Counted from the first letter of the stretch, positions 43,446-56,558 are shown. The stretch is DNA of 64,000 bases from Metarhizium brunneum (GCF_013426205.1 NC_089428.1:2666001-2730000); one strand, 5' to 3'. Notes: generated by a model from the letters alone, not told the origin. Made by a program: numbers and translations.

Positions 43446-45323
43446 TTAGCAGTCCAACACCACCTTGCAGTCTACGACGGCAGTCTGTCCACCCAATACT
43501 TTGGCGACGGCTTGCTCGAGTACGGACTCAAGTTCATTCGCCTTGCTCACCCTGAAGGCGTGGATGTCGCCGCTTCCCGCGGCTGCCGCAATGCCCGCGT
43601 AATCCGGTGCCGGGGAAAAGGAAATGTTGATGTTCTCGTTTGTCGCCGACGCCGCCTCGCCATCGGGATGAACCAACATGTAGGATTTCCGTGGCGCATT
43701 CCAGCCTACGGTTCTGCCATTAGCCCGGGGCTTGTTCACGCTCGACAAACAACAGGCGGGAGCTTACCGTCATTATTCAGAACAATGGTCAACACCGGAA
43801 TACTATATCGCTTGGATATCCAGTACACACTGCTCGGCATGGAGAAGAGATAGGTGCCGTCCCCAACGATTTGGCACACAAACTTGCCCTTTCCGGCTCC
43901 GCCAGCTTGCGCATCCGTTGCTAATTTGATCCCCAATGCACCGCCCCCGGACCACCCCAGGCCGCCGCCGCCGCAATTGATCCACGATCCGGGCACCGTG
44001 GGCTGAATGTTGTCGTGGATAAAGGTCGTGTTTGTCACGGCTTCCACGGCCCATATGGTCTCTTCTGGACAGACCTGACGGAGGAGACTGCTCAGGTAGC
44101 CCGTGCCGAAACTACCGTTGGCAAAGGGCCTGGCCGCCTGCGCTATCTGGGCCAGAAACTGGGCGTGGGCAGCACTCCGCGCCTCTTCAGCCGCCGCGGC
44201 GTCCCCCTCGGCGAGCACTTTGGCTGGGCGGCCCCCCGTAAGCGCCCCAAGGATCTGTTCCAGCGCCATGAGGGCATCCGCTCGATACCGCGCCCGGGCC
44301 GGGAGGTAGAAGAGCGGCATTTGCTGCTTGAGGGGGTCGACGTCGATGTGGAATATCGCCGCGTCCCTTTTCGGGCGGCACCGCGTCGGGATCCAGGGCA
44401 CGTCGCAATCCAGGACGAGGATCACGTCGGCTTCCTCGACGGCTGCGTGCGCGCCTATCCTCATGCCGAGCCACGCCGGGTGGTTGGCGGGAAAACACAT
44501 GTCGCTGCCGGATCCATCCAGCACGCGGAGAGCCTTGACGGCATCGGCCAGCCGGACCAGGACGGGTGGTATCTGCAGGTTGCGGCCGGAATATCCCGTG
44601 ATGACGAGCGGTCTCTGGGCCCGGGCCAGGGCCTCGGCGATGCTGTCCGCGCTCCTCGGCGACAGGCCGCCCAGCTCGACGGGATCCCACTGATCCTGCT
44701 GGATCTCGTAGGGCGCGAGGTCGGCCTCGAGGACTTCTCGCGTCGCGCAGAGGTACACGGGGCCCTGGGGGCCGCTTGTCGCAAACTGCAGCGCGCGGTT
44801 GACCATTTGCTTCACGTTGGCCCCCGTCTTGATTTCCGCCGCGTACCGGCAGTACTGGCCGAGGATGGCCTTTTGGTCAGGGATATCCTGGAGCCAGTGG
44901 ATGAATTCCGTCCGGGAGCCGCGCAGCTCGCCCTCCAAGGTGCAGGGCGACATGCCCGCAAAGACGAGGACCGGAGCGCGACCGACGGATGCGTTGTGAA
45001 CGGCCACGCCCAACGCCTGCGTGCCCACGTCCACATGCACGATGACACATTGTGGCCTTCCGGTGACCCGCGCGAAGCCGTCCGCCATGGACATGGCCAC
45101 CATCTAGAAAACTCGTGTCAGTTGTAGGGCTCGGTGCTCTCGAGCGGCCGGGGCATACCTCGCTCGGGCAAGTGACGATGCGTGGAAAGCCAGCGCCCTT
45201 TTCCCTTTGGCCCTTGAGCATTGCTTCAATAATGCTCGGGTGGTCTGATCCCAAGTTGACGAAGCAGTGCGTCACCCCGGCGCCGCAGAGGGCATCGAAG
45301 AAGGCAAACGACGCCGTGTACAT
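43446..45323 (-). CDS. Thiamine-diphosphate-dependent enzyme of the acetolactate synthase/benzoylformate decarboxylase superfamily
   Basis: Exons 45323-45159, 45103-43768 and 43705-43446, introns 55 and 62 bp, 586 residues. Three domains are in the usual order. The N-terminal PYR domain has the catalytic Glu in TCPSEMVAMSMADGFAR; intron 1 falls right after that Glu codon. The central domain starts near GGLSPRSADSIAEAL. The C-terminal PP domain holds the ThDP/Mg motif GDGTYLFSMP...IVLNNDGGW. The Gly-Ser-Asp-His-Pro in FVNLGSDHPS replaces the more usual GxPG loop of acetolactate synthases, so this is probably a decarboxylase/lyase of the wider family rather than the branched-chain biosynthetic enzyme. 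There is no mitochondrial presequence. The coding part is GC-rich, so a 370-codon opposite-strand frame is open by composition. The next two genes on the same strand are transporters. Confidence 0.85.
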
Positions 45324-45706
45324 GATGGCCGGACGGTTGGGGGGGTTTACGAGACGAGAATAAAGGGTGAATGGCGAGTCCTAGGCCGCCAACATGGCAG
45401 AATCAAGGAATCACAAGGCGAGTTTTTCGGGACTCTGTGGTATTTCTATGACTGCCGGGTTGCCGTCTTCTTCTCCACCAGCACATCAGCCGGTCCTGGT
45501 AGCCGAGTCGGACTTGGGGCCAGGGTTGCGAGCTCCCGATCTTGTTGCGTATTCGAGGTTACAGTTTCCCCTCTTGGCCCCGTTTTCTCACGCTTGACAG
45601 TCCCGATGCTGGGTCGGAATATGTGGGATTGCGTTCCGAGCCCGCGCTCGGGGCCGACCCGGAGATTGATGGAGAATTAATTGTAAGCCAGCCGCAGCCT
45701 TCACAT
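45324..45706. other. Short intergenic, 383 bp
   Basis: Upstream region of the ThDP enzyme gene and downstream region of the MFS gene. No coding feature was seen. Confidence 0.5.
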
Positions 45707-47258
45707 CTACAGAGTAAATCTAAAACTGGGGTGCCAATCGCCAAGGTTGGCCCGGACGTCTTCTGGCAAAGCAAGCCGGTCATCTCTGCGCCCGGCGGCC
45801 CGCTTGCCATTCTCCCTCCTCATGAGCATAAACATGGCCAAGGCGGCACAGATTCCAACCCACATCAAACACAGGGACACGCTGTATCCGGTAGTATATC
45901 TTGGCGATTCGTCGGGAACAAAAATCAGGCTGCCGACAATGCCTGCCACGTTTCCCACCATGACTTGGGTCGAGGCGGCAAACGACCGTTTCCAATGGCC
46001 CGACACGTTGTTTTGCAGCCAGACAAGAGCCATGGGGGCAATCATGTACGCGCCGCCAAAGACTAGAAAAACGGCGGCAAACTTGTAGTCTCGTGTCTTG
46101 CCGTCCTGCGACAGAAGCATCGCGTACCCAACCGTCGTCATTGATGCGCCGCCGACGATGAAGCCGAACCGGTGCTTGAGTCGATCCGATGCGTAGGCGC
46201 CGAGGAGCATCGTTCCCGCTGCGAAAACATACACGGGAATCGTACGAACCTGCGCCTGCTCGGGTTCCCAGTGAAATTCCACAAGAATCGTTGGCAAAAA
46301 CATGGCCCCCGACAGGCCGGCCACGCCGACCCCAAAATACATCAGGCCGCCAAGCCAAATCTTGTAGTCGGAGGCAATAAGCTGCATGGAGAATTTGTTG
46401 AGCGTGTCCATCCGAACCATGTCTCCCACGTCGTTCTTGGCACGCCTGCGAAGCAGTTCCTTTTCTTCCTTATTGAGGTACTTGGTCTGCTCCGGCCAGT
46501 CGATGATGGTAAACGAGGCAACGACGGCCAGCAAGGCCGTGATGGCCCCTTCAATAATAAAGATCCATCGCCACGCCCTGAAACCCTCTCGGCCGCCGAG
46601 TTTGCCAATGGCAAAGGCCAAGAGGCCGCCAAAGGCTCCCGCGACAACGGTGCTGCAGAACAACAGCGACATGCGCTTCTGGCACTCGTGGCGCTTGTAG
46701 TACGTCGAGGTGATGTAGACAATGGCCGGCAGGACGCCGGCCTCAAAGACGCCCAGCATGAATCGGAGCCCTACGAGAGCTTGGTAGCTGTGCACGAAGC
46801 CCATGCACATGTTGACGACGCCCCAGATGAACATGAGCGTGGACATGTACAGGGACGGGCGGACCTTTTTGACAATCATGTTGGACGGGATTTCCAGCAA
46901 GATGTAGGAAGCGTAGTAGACCTGCAGACGCCCTGTTAGCCAGCTTTCACCCCTCGTGTCCATGCAGTCTGGTGGTGCGCGGCCACGGACGAACAAGCAG
47001 GGCAACGTTGAATTTCTTGCCGGAAAGGTCCAAGTCCTTGGGCATGTCTTGGATCCTGGCGTTGCTTATATTAATTCGGTCCAGAAACGACATCATGTAT
47101 ATAATGAAGAAGGTCGGGATGATGATCACGTCCAGTTTTCGAACTAGCCTGCACTCAGCGGCTGCGTCAATGTCTTCATTCGAGATGTGGGCGTCATCTG
47201 TGCACGCGCCGTCTCTCCCAGGCTCGAGGTGAGACTTGCCATGATTGCCGATGACCAT
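45707..47258 (-). CDS. MFS permease, anion:cation symporter (Dal5-like) family
   Basis: Exons 47258-46995 and 46921-45707, intron 73 bp ending GTCTGCAG, 492 residues. The start is the ATG at 47258 (MVIGNHGKSHLEPG); the frame upstream has only a GTG. FLDRINISNARIQDMPKDL is the family signature at the helix 1 loop. GVFEAGVLPAIVYITSTYY and the C-terminal LGDWHPSFRFTL are also typical. About 12 membrane segments are present. Substrates in this family are small carboxylates or vitamins; this one is not assignable. It lies 383 bp from, and on the same strand as, the ThDP enzyme, so joint use of an organic acid is plausible but not shown. Confidence 0.88.
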
Positions 47259-48667
47259 GATGCCGATTTGACAACGTTCAAGTGTGAAGCAGTGTGCGGT
47301 TTTGCTTGCCGTCACCAACACAACCCGCTACTGCGGGGCCAGGAGAGCAAGTGAAGCAGCGGTCGATGAATGAGGAGAGTGTGCGATTAGATGGAGGAAA
47401 TATAATTCAGAGGACGGCAAAAAATGTGGGAAACAATACCGGATGAAGGTTAAATGGCTTGTCATTTCGGGAGACCGAGACATTAGGCACGTAGTGCATA
47501 CAGGTTGTGACAGCCGTCGCAATATGGGGATGACAAGATTCTTGGTCCTAAATTGCTCATGTTATCTAGGCCATTCGTTGGTCTCTTTGTGTCGGGGAAT
47601 GTTGACGGCATCTTCTGTTACATTGACTGAAGTGGCATGTCATGGAACGGCCGCATAATACCGATTGAGCTAACCCGCTAGAGCTTCTGCAAGCCACGCC
47701 GTTTGCATTCGTACATACATGCTGTGTTGGCATCCCACCCGTCTAACAAGGATGATAAATACATGATGTCGGCGTCGGATCGTTGCAGTATCAGGCAACT
47801 CATCAAGTGGCGTACCCGTTCAGCGTCACGGCTTCAACGGTACCCAAGCTAGGGATCGCCAAGACTGAGAATTTCCCACATATACAGGGCAGGCTGTACT
47901 CTCTGTTGAAGTCCTGTCTATTCCTCCAACTTTTCAGGGTATCAAGGCCGCTGGGCTCCCTCGAATGGGAGCTGTGGCAAGGCTCGCGGATACTGTTGCA
48001 ACGAGTCAAATCGGGTGAACTAGCCACCAGGTAGCAGGCATTGTATATTGCCAAGAGGGGTTGATGTTTAAATTGTAGTAATAAGCGTGGTCTGTTCGCC
48101 AAATATTACTTGGTCTCCAACAGCCGAGTAAGCACTTGGAGCTCTTCCATGCACCCAGTGAGCCAGGGCATGGACGCTTTGAGAGCCTACATGTAGCCAC
48201 TGATGGCGTGCAATTGAGAGCGTACACATCCGTCCATGGTTGCATTAGAAACGTCTGGTCCCACCATGACCATGGAGGTCCGTCTTGGCATCTTACATGA
48301 ATGAAGAAGGTCGTTCATCTTATGCCACGAGTCGACCAATAGAGTGACGGGTAAGCCTGTGTCAAGGCCCTGATTCCATCACCCAACTGTATTCATCAAG
48401 GCTGGCGGCACCTCTGCTCGATCTCTAAAACTCAATGATGAGGCAAATTACCTTTTTGAAGCCATCTTATTTACGACATGTTCAGACTAGGCTTTCCCTC
48501 CCAGACCACTATACGAGCATGCAATACGCATGCCAGATGGGCATTTACACAGCGTGCGACATGATTGACTGCAAATTCAACACAGCAGCCACTCTGCACA
48601 GTACCTTCATGGGGTATACATGATCCCTCGTCTCCCTACCCGCGATTCGTAAGGCTTCGATGCGCAG
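47259..48667. other. Intergenic, 1.4 kb
   Basis: No supported gene; probably the promoter of the MFS gene on the left and the 3' flank of the sugar transporter on the right. Confidence 0.45.
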
Positions 48668-50536
48668 TTACAAGCGCTCGGTGCTATCCACAGGTGCATC
48701 TGCTTCTGCCAACAAGTCATAATTCTTGAATTGGCGAGCCGGAATGCGCCGCTGAAAGAGAATGTCCAATTCTTCATAGGTTCTGTTTCGGCTTTCTGGT
48801 AGGCGAAAGTAGCACCAAACCAGGCACACGATGCTGATGGCGCCAAAAAGAAACCCAGCCTTGCCCCCCCAATTGGCCTCGTTGGAATTGAGCATGTAGG
48901 GCATGGCAACTGTGAAAACAATGCTGGCGCACGCTTGCACCGCTGTGGCAATGGCTATGGTGCGCTCGCGCAACCGTGTGGCTGATATCTCTGAAATGAC
49001 CACGAAGCAAATCGGCCCAACCGTCATTTGGTATACAAACGTCCAGATGTCCATCAATGATGCCATGGCCCATATAGCACCCGTATTGTTCTTTGGTATG
49101 CTCAGGAAGCCAATCACAAATAGGAGGACGGTCATGACGGCCATTCCCCAAGTGTAAATGGTTCTCCGGCCTAGTTTGAACTGGTGGTCCAACGTTAGTT
49201 TGCTTCGGCTCAAACTATGAGATCCTCTGGCACAAGTGACACTTACAAAGTTCATCAGGGGCCAGGAAATCACTGTGCCGATAAACCCAAGAGCAGTATT
49301 ACCAACCCCCACTAGGAAGTATTTGCTGTCAGCTCGTAGCACCAAGCAAACAGAATAATGTGGATGGAGGACAGAGCATCTCACTATTGAAAGCATCCGA
49401 GGAGCTCAGTCCGGCTTGTTCGAAGAAATAGTTTGCGTAGCCAATCAGTGGATTTCCTCCAATGACTTGGATCAAGTAGACCATGACGGATATCTCGGTG
49501 CGGACAAGGCTCACTCCTTTGAAGCAGTCGTAATAGGTCGTCTCGGTTTCATACTCCTGTTCGAGTAAATCTGTTTGCTCTATTCCCACCAGAAGCTTGT
49601 CAATATCCGGACGATTTGTGCTAGACGTGAGTTGGAGCAACGCCCTGCGAGCATCCTCCCTTCTCCCGCGGCGGACGAGCCAGTATGGACTTTCCGGGGC
49701 AAAGGGAAGCCCAGCAAGCAGCACAACAGGCCATACCCATTGGATAGCCTGTGGCAAGAGACGGTCAATACCTGGTCAGCGATGTCACTGGATGCGGAAA
49801 TGTGTGGGCTGGTCCGCCAACTCACAAAGGGGATCTTGTACGCCCACTCATCCAGCCTTGTCTCGACCCCAGCTGCACAGCCTTGAGCGATGAACTGCCC
49901 GATGACAAAGGCCAGATTGACAGATGTTGTGAGGAAGCCTCTGAGAGTCACGGGGCATATTTCAGAGGCGTAGGTGGGTGCGATGACGACGTAAAATCCG
50001 TAGGCAAGGCCGGCGAGCACCTCTCCGGCGCAAAGCATGCCAATGGACGTGGCGAAGAACTGGACAAAGACAAAGCCAACAGACCAGACGCAGCAGAGGC
50101 CAAGCGTTTTGCGCCTCCCGAGATAATGCAGCGGATAGCTACTGGCGAGGGCGCCGACAGCCTGACCGATGGGATTGCCCATGCCCAGACCCGTCTGCCA
50201 GGGCGCGGCAATCTCATAATGATCGCCAACCCAATCGCCGTATTTGCGCTGGAAGGCGGGCAGGGCGTAGAAGGAGGTGATGATCTGGGCGTCGAAGCCG
50301 GCCATGACGACGGCGATGCAGAAGAACATGGACCAGAAGGTGGCCTGGGGATACATGCCGATGGCTTGCCAAAAGCCCAACTCATGCTCGGCCTCTGTGA
50401 TGTCGCGGGTTTGGTCAATCCCCAGCGCGCGGGATGGTCCCGCTTCACCGATGCCATGGTCATGATGACTATGTTCGACGTCGTAGTGATCCGGGTCCTT
50501 GGCGGATGTAAAGGTGTCTGTGGTGGTGACGGGCAT
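48668..50536 (-). CDS. MFS sugar transporter (maltose/alpha-glucoside permease type)
   Basis: Four exons 50536-49826, 49748-49385, 49311-49247 and 49180-48668, introns 77, 73 and 66 bp, 550 residues. The start is the ATG at 50536 (MPVTTTDTF). Sugar-porter signatures are visible: GRRKTLGL, PESPYWLVRRGR and GRRTIYTWG. The acceptor of intron 2 was placed at ACTTCCTAG (plus-strand edge 49312) because only this joins DAFN to MGVGNTALGF, the conserved order in this family; the nearer AG gives a stop. The His-rich cytosolic N-terminus (EHSHHDHG) is unusual. Twelve membrane helices are expected, at the plasma membrane. Alpha-glucoside preference is inferred from resemblance to MAL permeases and is moderately certain. 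Confidence 0.85.
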
Positions 50537-51904
50537 GCTGACGAAGGCGCAGTTGGTGCTGCCGATGGATGTCTCGAATCCGTTACGGTTTCCAACTGTG
50601 AGGGCTGGTGTGAATGCAGAAACTTCAATGGGCTTGAACAATGCTACCAATAGACGCGACACGGAGTTACATGAGGACCGGGTGTGTGATGTTCGCAGTC
50701 CACCGGCGATACATCTGCGTGTCGGGCATTCGAGGGCGAAAGAAAGAAAATGACGGATAATGCCTGGGTTTCGAGTTCAGTCCTCAAGCTGCGTCGTGCC
50801 GACATCTAGCCAGAGGAAGGCGCCGCAGCCGCATCTAGATTAGTTCAATCTTGTCTGGTTGTCTGACTCTAGGGGCACCGGACGTTTAAATGTCTGGCTG
50901 GGCATTTCCGGCACGGCCATGCTGGGGGCGGCAGCAATTCAGTGGGTCGGTTACAATACTCAGCCAATAGTGGTGCATGTAGGGTAATCTGGGGCATAAC
51001 AAGGCACGGCGACGGGACATTGATGGTCGTAGTCTGGCCAAGAGCTAATGTTGGCAATAGGCCCGTCGCCCCTGCATCAGTTGCTGCCAGGCTTCTTCTT
51101 TTATTTGTTTCCGACCAAGACGGCGCCAATATTTAGCAACGCCGTCACTTTGATCCCAGTTTAGACTCGCAACGGTCCATGGGTAGACATGATCCGAGGT
51201 CGAGCACGCTTCCGTTGGCTCACAATACTAAGCACAACATTGGCTCGGTGTGTGTCAGGCGCCTTTTCGTACGCCCCGAGCTCAGCCAGGAACGTGCTGG
51301 TGTACGTGGAAACCAACCATGGTCAGGCGGATCAAAGGGTGTTGGGCATTGTGTGCTGCAGCCACTGTGTCACCCAACGGGTAGCTAGGAGTCTGGCATC
51401 CTTTTAAGAACAATTCAGCCTAATGGAGACAAACAAAGTGGTGGTGTGGCTCCACGTGAACCCTATTGCCAGCAGAGCGTGTGTGGCATCTTGTCTACTC
51501 AAGTATCTACCCTGAGCTGACGGGCAAGCAACCAGACATCTCTCTCGGCGGATTAGTTCTTGCTTCCATGCAAATCAATGTCAACACACAAAACGATTGG
51601 TCCCGTCTACCGCTGGTGGTCCACGAGATCCTGACCAGGCCAAATCTCGGCCCCATTCTTGGTCACCTACATAGTGTCAAGGCTTCCCTTGGACACTTAT
51701 ACCAGTATGGAAGCTGGCTGCCTGCAATCAGCACTATCAAGAGCTGCAAGAAAAGCTGTTGGTTGCTGCAAATACATTTGCCCATCTTGACATCATTCCA
51801 CAAGAATAAATAGGGATTCTGCCTGCAGATTTCAAGGGCGAGCCAAACATCTCCATCATACATCGAAAAGAATAGCCAATATCAAACATACGCAAACTCA
51901 GAAA
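50537..51904. other. Intergenic, 1.4 kb
   Basis: Divergent upstream regions of the sugar transporter (minus) and the small secreted protein (plus). No further gene was recognised. Confidence 0.45.
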
Positions 51905-52090
51905 ATGAAGGTCAAGCTCTTCTTCTTCTTCGCCTCGTTTGGTCTGGCCATCGCTGGTCAGCAGAAGGAGCCCGAAGCTCGCGCGGCCAATGCGTACACC
52001 AAGGACAACCACAATCTTAAATACGTCAACAATATACCCATGGACAAGACCTCAGAACAGGTTAAAATTGAGAACAAGCAGTCTTCCTGA
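51905..52090 (+). CDS. Small secreted protein (61 aa), family unknown
   Basis: ATG at 51905 after an A-rich leader (CAGAAA before ATG). Residues 1-18 (MKVKLFFFFASFGLAIAG) are an excellent signal peptide. The mature part of about 43 residues is hydrophilic, with Lys, Asn and Gln and no Cys. A possible intron GTAAGTCG...CCACAG follows the stop (52096 to about 52151), so the transcript may be longer, but it would lie in the 3' UTR. No homolog is known to me. It could be a small effector-like or signalling peptide precursor, or a chance frame with a hydrophobic start; the signal peptide and leader favour a gene. Confidence 0.5.
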   Translation: MKVKLFFFFASFGLAIAGQQKEPEARAANAYTKDNHNLKYVNNIPMDKTSEQVKIENKQSS

Positions 52091-53493
52091 AGCTGTAAGT
52101 CGATGCGTTCTATGCCTCATGCTGCGGCCATTGTATGACACCATGCCACAGGTTGGGCCTCACAGTGAAGAGCACGTCCAATATGAGGGGAGGAGGAATG
52201 ATTGGGACGAATACCGGTTTGGGGGCTCTTCTATTCATCTGATATATACAATTTGATGAATGAGCTGTATCGACTTGCAATCCAAGGCTTGTACATATGT
52301 CTGGTGAGACCTTATACATATTAAATCTTCGATCTGGTACATCGATATCTTCCCTTTGGCCGTTTCGTTTTCTTTCATTTTTGCATGTAAATATTTGAGG
52401 AAAAAATATTTCCGCTTGGCCTACGGGCCCTGCAGACATTTTCCATCCTTTAGATAGCATTCAAATAGGGGAGGGGGACAAGACTCGCTAGCATCTGCCT
52501 CCCGTTACTTACATCTCTGGCCGAAAAGATATTGCTAGCAACGTCGGTAGCCGTCCTTGACTCTCTTATCTGAGGCATCACAAAAATTAGTCAACAGTCT
52601 CAGTTCAGCTAAGCAACAACCTAGCGTTGATTCCCCAGATATATGGGGACGGCTTCGCACTTTCTTCTCTCAACGCATTCCCAAGTGAAGTGAAAGGGCA
52701 GTTATCAGAGCATGTATGCAAAGGGTAAGAAATACAATCTATCCCGCACTAGCCCTCGTAGCTAGCTACATCCGGTATGCAAACATTCTTCCGTCATGAC
52801 AGATCATTTGAAACGTCCCAAGCACCAGCAAGAGTACAAAACAGCAGACATGCTGCTCAAGACCGGTTGTCGTTGCAGTCGAGATGCTTCATAGTGCGCC
52901 ATAGCGTATCTTGAGCAAAATAACTCTGCCTCAGTACTTTTCTTTCTTAACAAAGAGACTTATGGATACATTTTTGATACACATTCAACTGGCTTCCAGA
53001 CCATATGGGAACGTGGCTGTTGTCATCCCGTTGCCCGCCCCTTTATGTCAATTCATCTGCCCGCGTCCAGAATAAATCGTGCGACTTGAAATAGCCATTT
53101 ACCCTATACTTTGACGTCGCAATGGAAATTCATACCAGGCATGACAGTAAGGGTGCATCGGATAGCTAGTTAGCAACTTGTTCCCTGTCGACCTTGAGTC
53201 TCAATTTCACTGTTGGCCCGACCTGCGCTCTAACCCCAACCCTAGCCCGGCTTCACCCAACGCTGCCCCTCCTCCGTCATTGAGCCCCACCCTGACCCAG
53301 TGACAGCTCTCTGCCTGCTCTCTGCCTGCTCAATGTTTTCCATTCCGTGTTGCTGCATCATCACCGTCTGTGGTAATCGTTGCGACTCGACTCTTCGTCC
53401 TGCTGCTTCTCGATAGCAATCGTTTGGCTTGGCCGTACACAGCTTCTCCTTAGCTTTCTTGTTTCCTGGCTCGCATGAGCCTGCATCATCGCC
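52091..53493. other. Intergenic, 1.4 kb
   Basis: Upstream region of the UBP14 gene. TAACCCCAACCCTAGCCC, a degenerate telomere-like word, lies at 53231-53248. No coding feature was recognised. Confidence 0.5.
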
Positions 53494-56081
53494 ATGTCTT
53501 GCCCACATCTCGAGTCTCTTGGTGAGTTGCTCTACTCTCTCCATGCACTGGCGTGTGTCTTGCATGGGGCATTCGCCAACTTACGAAACTGACACGCAAT
53601 GTGTTTCCTCCACAGCATTAACCCCTCCGACTCCTGCTCAGTCTGTGTATCGAGAAGACTGTACCCAGTGCTTTGACTCCATAGTATGTTTGTGTGGTCC
53701 TTCGACCCATCCCAGCTGAGTCGTCTTCGGTGAAGGTCGTCTTATCCTAATCACTTTCCCTGTAGGATGAACCAACGGGCCTCGATGTCTGCCTTCAGTG
53801 TTTCAACGGCGGCTGTGCCGGTGACCGCTTGCATTCAAAACTTCACAGCGCGATCCGAAGTCATCCTCTGTCGCTCAACATCCGCCGAACCCGAAAAGTT
53901 GTCGTTCGAGACGAACCGCCCCCCAAAATCTCCAAGCTAGCCATCGCTGCCGAGTCTGAACAAGATCGATACGATACTGCCCTTGCTGTAAAATGCCTCG
54001 AGTGCAATACCGAGCTCGATATTACAGACGTAAAGCTGGCACCAGTTGTAGATGGTGTCATGAAAGCAAACACCTTCTCACGTAAGGAGGAGGTGAAGGC
54101 CTGGGAACAGGAACTTACGAGTTGCGAGCATATTTTGCTTATGCAGCAGCATGAGTCTCGCAAGATTGAACAGGGCCAGCTCGGTCACTGCTCGGGTTGC
54201 GACTTGAGAGAAAACCTCTGGCTGTGCCTAGAGTGTGGGAACCTGGGCTGCGGCCGTAGGCAATTGGGGGGAGTGGATGGAAACTCCCATGCACTGGCTC
54301 ATTCCACAGAGTCTGGCCACGGCGTAGCTGTGAAACTGGGTTCCATCACACCTGAAGGCACAGCGGACATTTACTGCTACAAGTGCGACGACGAACGGAT
54401 CGACGACAACCTGGGTCAGCACCTGGCTCATTGGGGAATCAAGCTAGCCGAACGACAAAAGACGGAAAAGAGCTTGACGGAGATGCAAATTGAGCAAAAC
54501 CTCAAATGGGACTTTAGCATGACCACTGAAGATGGAAAGGAGCTCAAGCCACTGTTCGGGCCTGGCCTGACGGGTCTAAAAAACTTGGGTAATAGTTGCT
54601 ATTTGGCAAGCATCACTCAATGCCTTTTTGACATGCCAGCATTCTGCGACCGCTACTTTCGACCAAACGATGATTTGCCGATTGTGGAAGACCCCGCGAC
54701 TGACCTGGAGACTCAGCTCCGAAAGATGGGAGACGGTCTATGGTCCGGGCGGTATTCTAAGCCTGATGCTGATCTGTCCACGGAAACACAGGTTCATCAC
54801 CAAAAAGGGCTGGCACCGGCAATGTTGAAGCACCTGATTGGACGTGGTCATGAGGAATTTTCGACCATGAGACAGCAAGATGCATTTGAACTCCTCCAAC
54901 ATCTCTTCAAGCTCATTACTAGATCACAGCACCCCGGTCATCTCAAGGATCCAACTGCGCCATTCAGATTCGTCCTGGAACAAAGGCTTCAGTGTCTAAG
55001 GTGCAATAAGGTTCGTTATACTGTTAACGAGCAGGACAGCGTCTTCATCGACGTTCCCCTAGAGAAAATTCCTGCAGCAGAGGGGGTCGAGGATGCCGCC
55101 GAACAGTATAGGCCAGTCACACTCAAACAGTGTCTCGACAACTTGACCGCGGCTGAAAAGGTCGATTTGACATGCGCAGCTTGCGGAAGCACCGACGGAT
55201 TCAGCAAACAATCACTGTTCAAGACATTCCCCGAGATTCTGGTTGTGAATGCTCGTAAAATGACGGTAGTTAATTGGGTTCCGATTAAGGTCGATGTACC
55301 AGTTCTTGTACCCGATGAGCCCTTCTTACTTGATGGATACTTGTCAAAGGGCTTGCAGCCTTCTGAAGAGGAATTGCCAGAGGAGCCCGAAACCCAAACC
55401 CCCGCCTTTGTGCCCGATGCCACAGCCCTGGCTCAGTTGGAAGGCATGGGATTCCCACTCAATCGCTGCGAGAAGGCCTTGCATGCCACTGGGAACTCGG
55501 ATGCCAATGCAGCTATGGAGTGGCTGTTTAGCCATATGGAGGATCCTGATATTGACGCCCCTCTAAATCTTGGTGGCCAAGGAGGAGGGTCTGGAGATAC
55601 TGCCGATCCCGAGAAGATTGAGATGCTCGGTGCCATGGGCTTCGGCGCTCCGCAGGCTAAGAGGGCACTGAAGGAGACTGGTGGTGACATGGAGCGTGCT
55701 GTTGAGTGGCTCTTTAGCCATCCAGATGACCAAGGCATTTTGGAAGAGGAGGGTGCCGGCTCTAATGAGCCAGCTCCTTCCAAGGAGCCGGCTGGGCGTG
55801 CTACGCTTCCCGCGCAGTTCCAGCTTCAATCCATCGTGTGTCACAAGGGAACAAGTATCCATGCCGGGTAAGTTTCATTGCGTGACGGCTTTTTTCAGGT
55901 ATTTTACGCACTGTACTAACTAGATGGGATCTGTAGTCATTACGTGGCCTTCATTCGAAAACAATTAGAGGGCCACCAGGCTCCTAGTTGGGTACTCTTC
56001 AATGACGAGAAGGTTGTCGAAGCAACTGATATTGATGAGATGCGGAAGTTTGCGTACGTCTATTTTTTCAAGAGGGTGTAA
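53494..56081 (+). CDS. ubp14: Ubiquitin carboxyl-terminal hydrolase 14 (UBP14/USP5, isopeptidase T)
   Basis: Four exons 53494-53521, 53616-53683, 53766-55867 and 55937-56081, introns 94, 82 and 69 bp, 780 residues. The protein disassembles free polyubiquitin chains in the cytosol and nucleus. Order: N-terminal variant zinc finger (DCTQCF, VCLQCFNGGC); canonical Zn-UBP (CSGCDLRENLWLCLECGNLGC... to YCYKCDDE, about residues 160-225); catalytic Cys box GLKNLGNSCYLASITQCLF (about residue 280); two UBA domains between the boxes (LEGMGFPLNRCEKALHATGN and LGAMGFGAPQAKRALKETGG); His box GTSIHAGHYVAFIR, with the codons for AG-H split by the last intron. The whole set of residues is present. The first coding exon is only 28 nt; it was chosen because it supplies MSCPHLESL in phase and a good donor. 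Confidence 0.93.
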
Positions 56082-56558
56082 GGAGAAAATTTTAGCACAA
56101 GGGTTGTAGATCTAGACGGCGTTGTAGATGATTGATTCGCCCAGAGGGAGCTGGGCTGGCAGCATGGACTGGTGTAAGCGGGGATGAGATCGTCAGAATT
56201 ATGGCGATGAGTGATTTGATGCATGGTTTGGCGGTTGGGGATAAAAATAGTGATGGGTGAGGTGAGATGATGTGGCCTTGTTGAACAACATCAAGCAAAA
56301 GAGGCAATGCATGGTGCATTTCGGCCTGTCCTAGACAAGTATATTCAGACACCACTTGCAGTTTGCAAAAGCCCAGAGAAACAGTGTCAATTTTGACATC
56401 ATGATGCGTCAGTCATTCATGTATTACGCCGTCGCCTACTCCATCCCCATGCAGTAAACCGTCCCGCAATATCCCAGGCCGAAGTACGCTCCGCCCATCA
56501 GCATGCGTCATGTCACGTTTATTCAAGCTTCCATTCACTTGCTGTTTGATTTCACATG
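56082..56558. other. Intergenic between convergent UBP14 and MAD2
   Basis: 477 bp of 3' flanks. No coding feature was seen. Confidence 0.5.

Noticed and set aside
44015..45127. 370-codon frame opposite the ThDP enzyme
   Set aside because: The opposite strand carries clear ThDP motifs. The frame is open because of GC-rich codon usage.
49751..50653. 300-codon frame opposite the sugar transporter
   Set aside because: Shadow of the MFS gene; no protein-like hydrophobic or domain pattern of its own.
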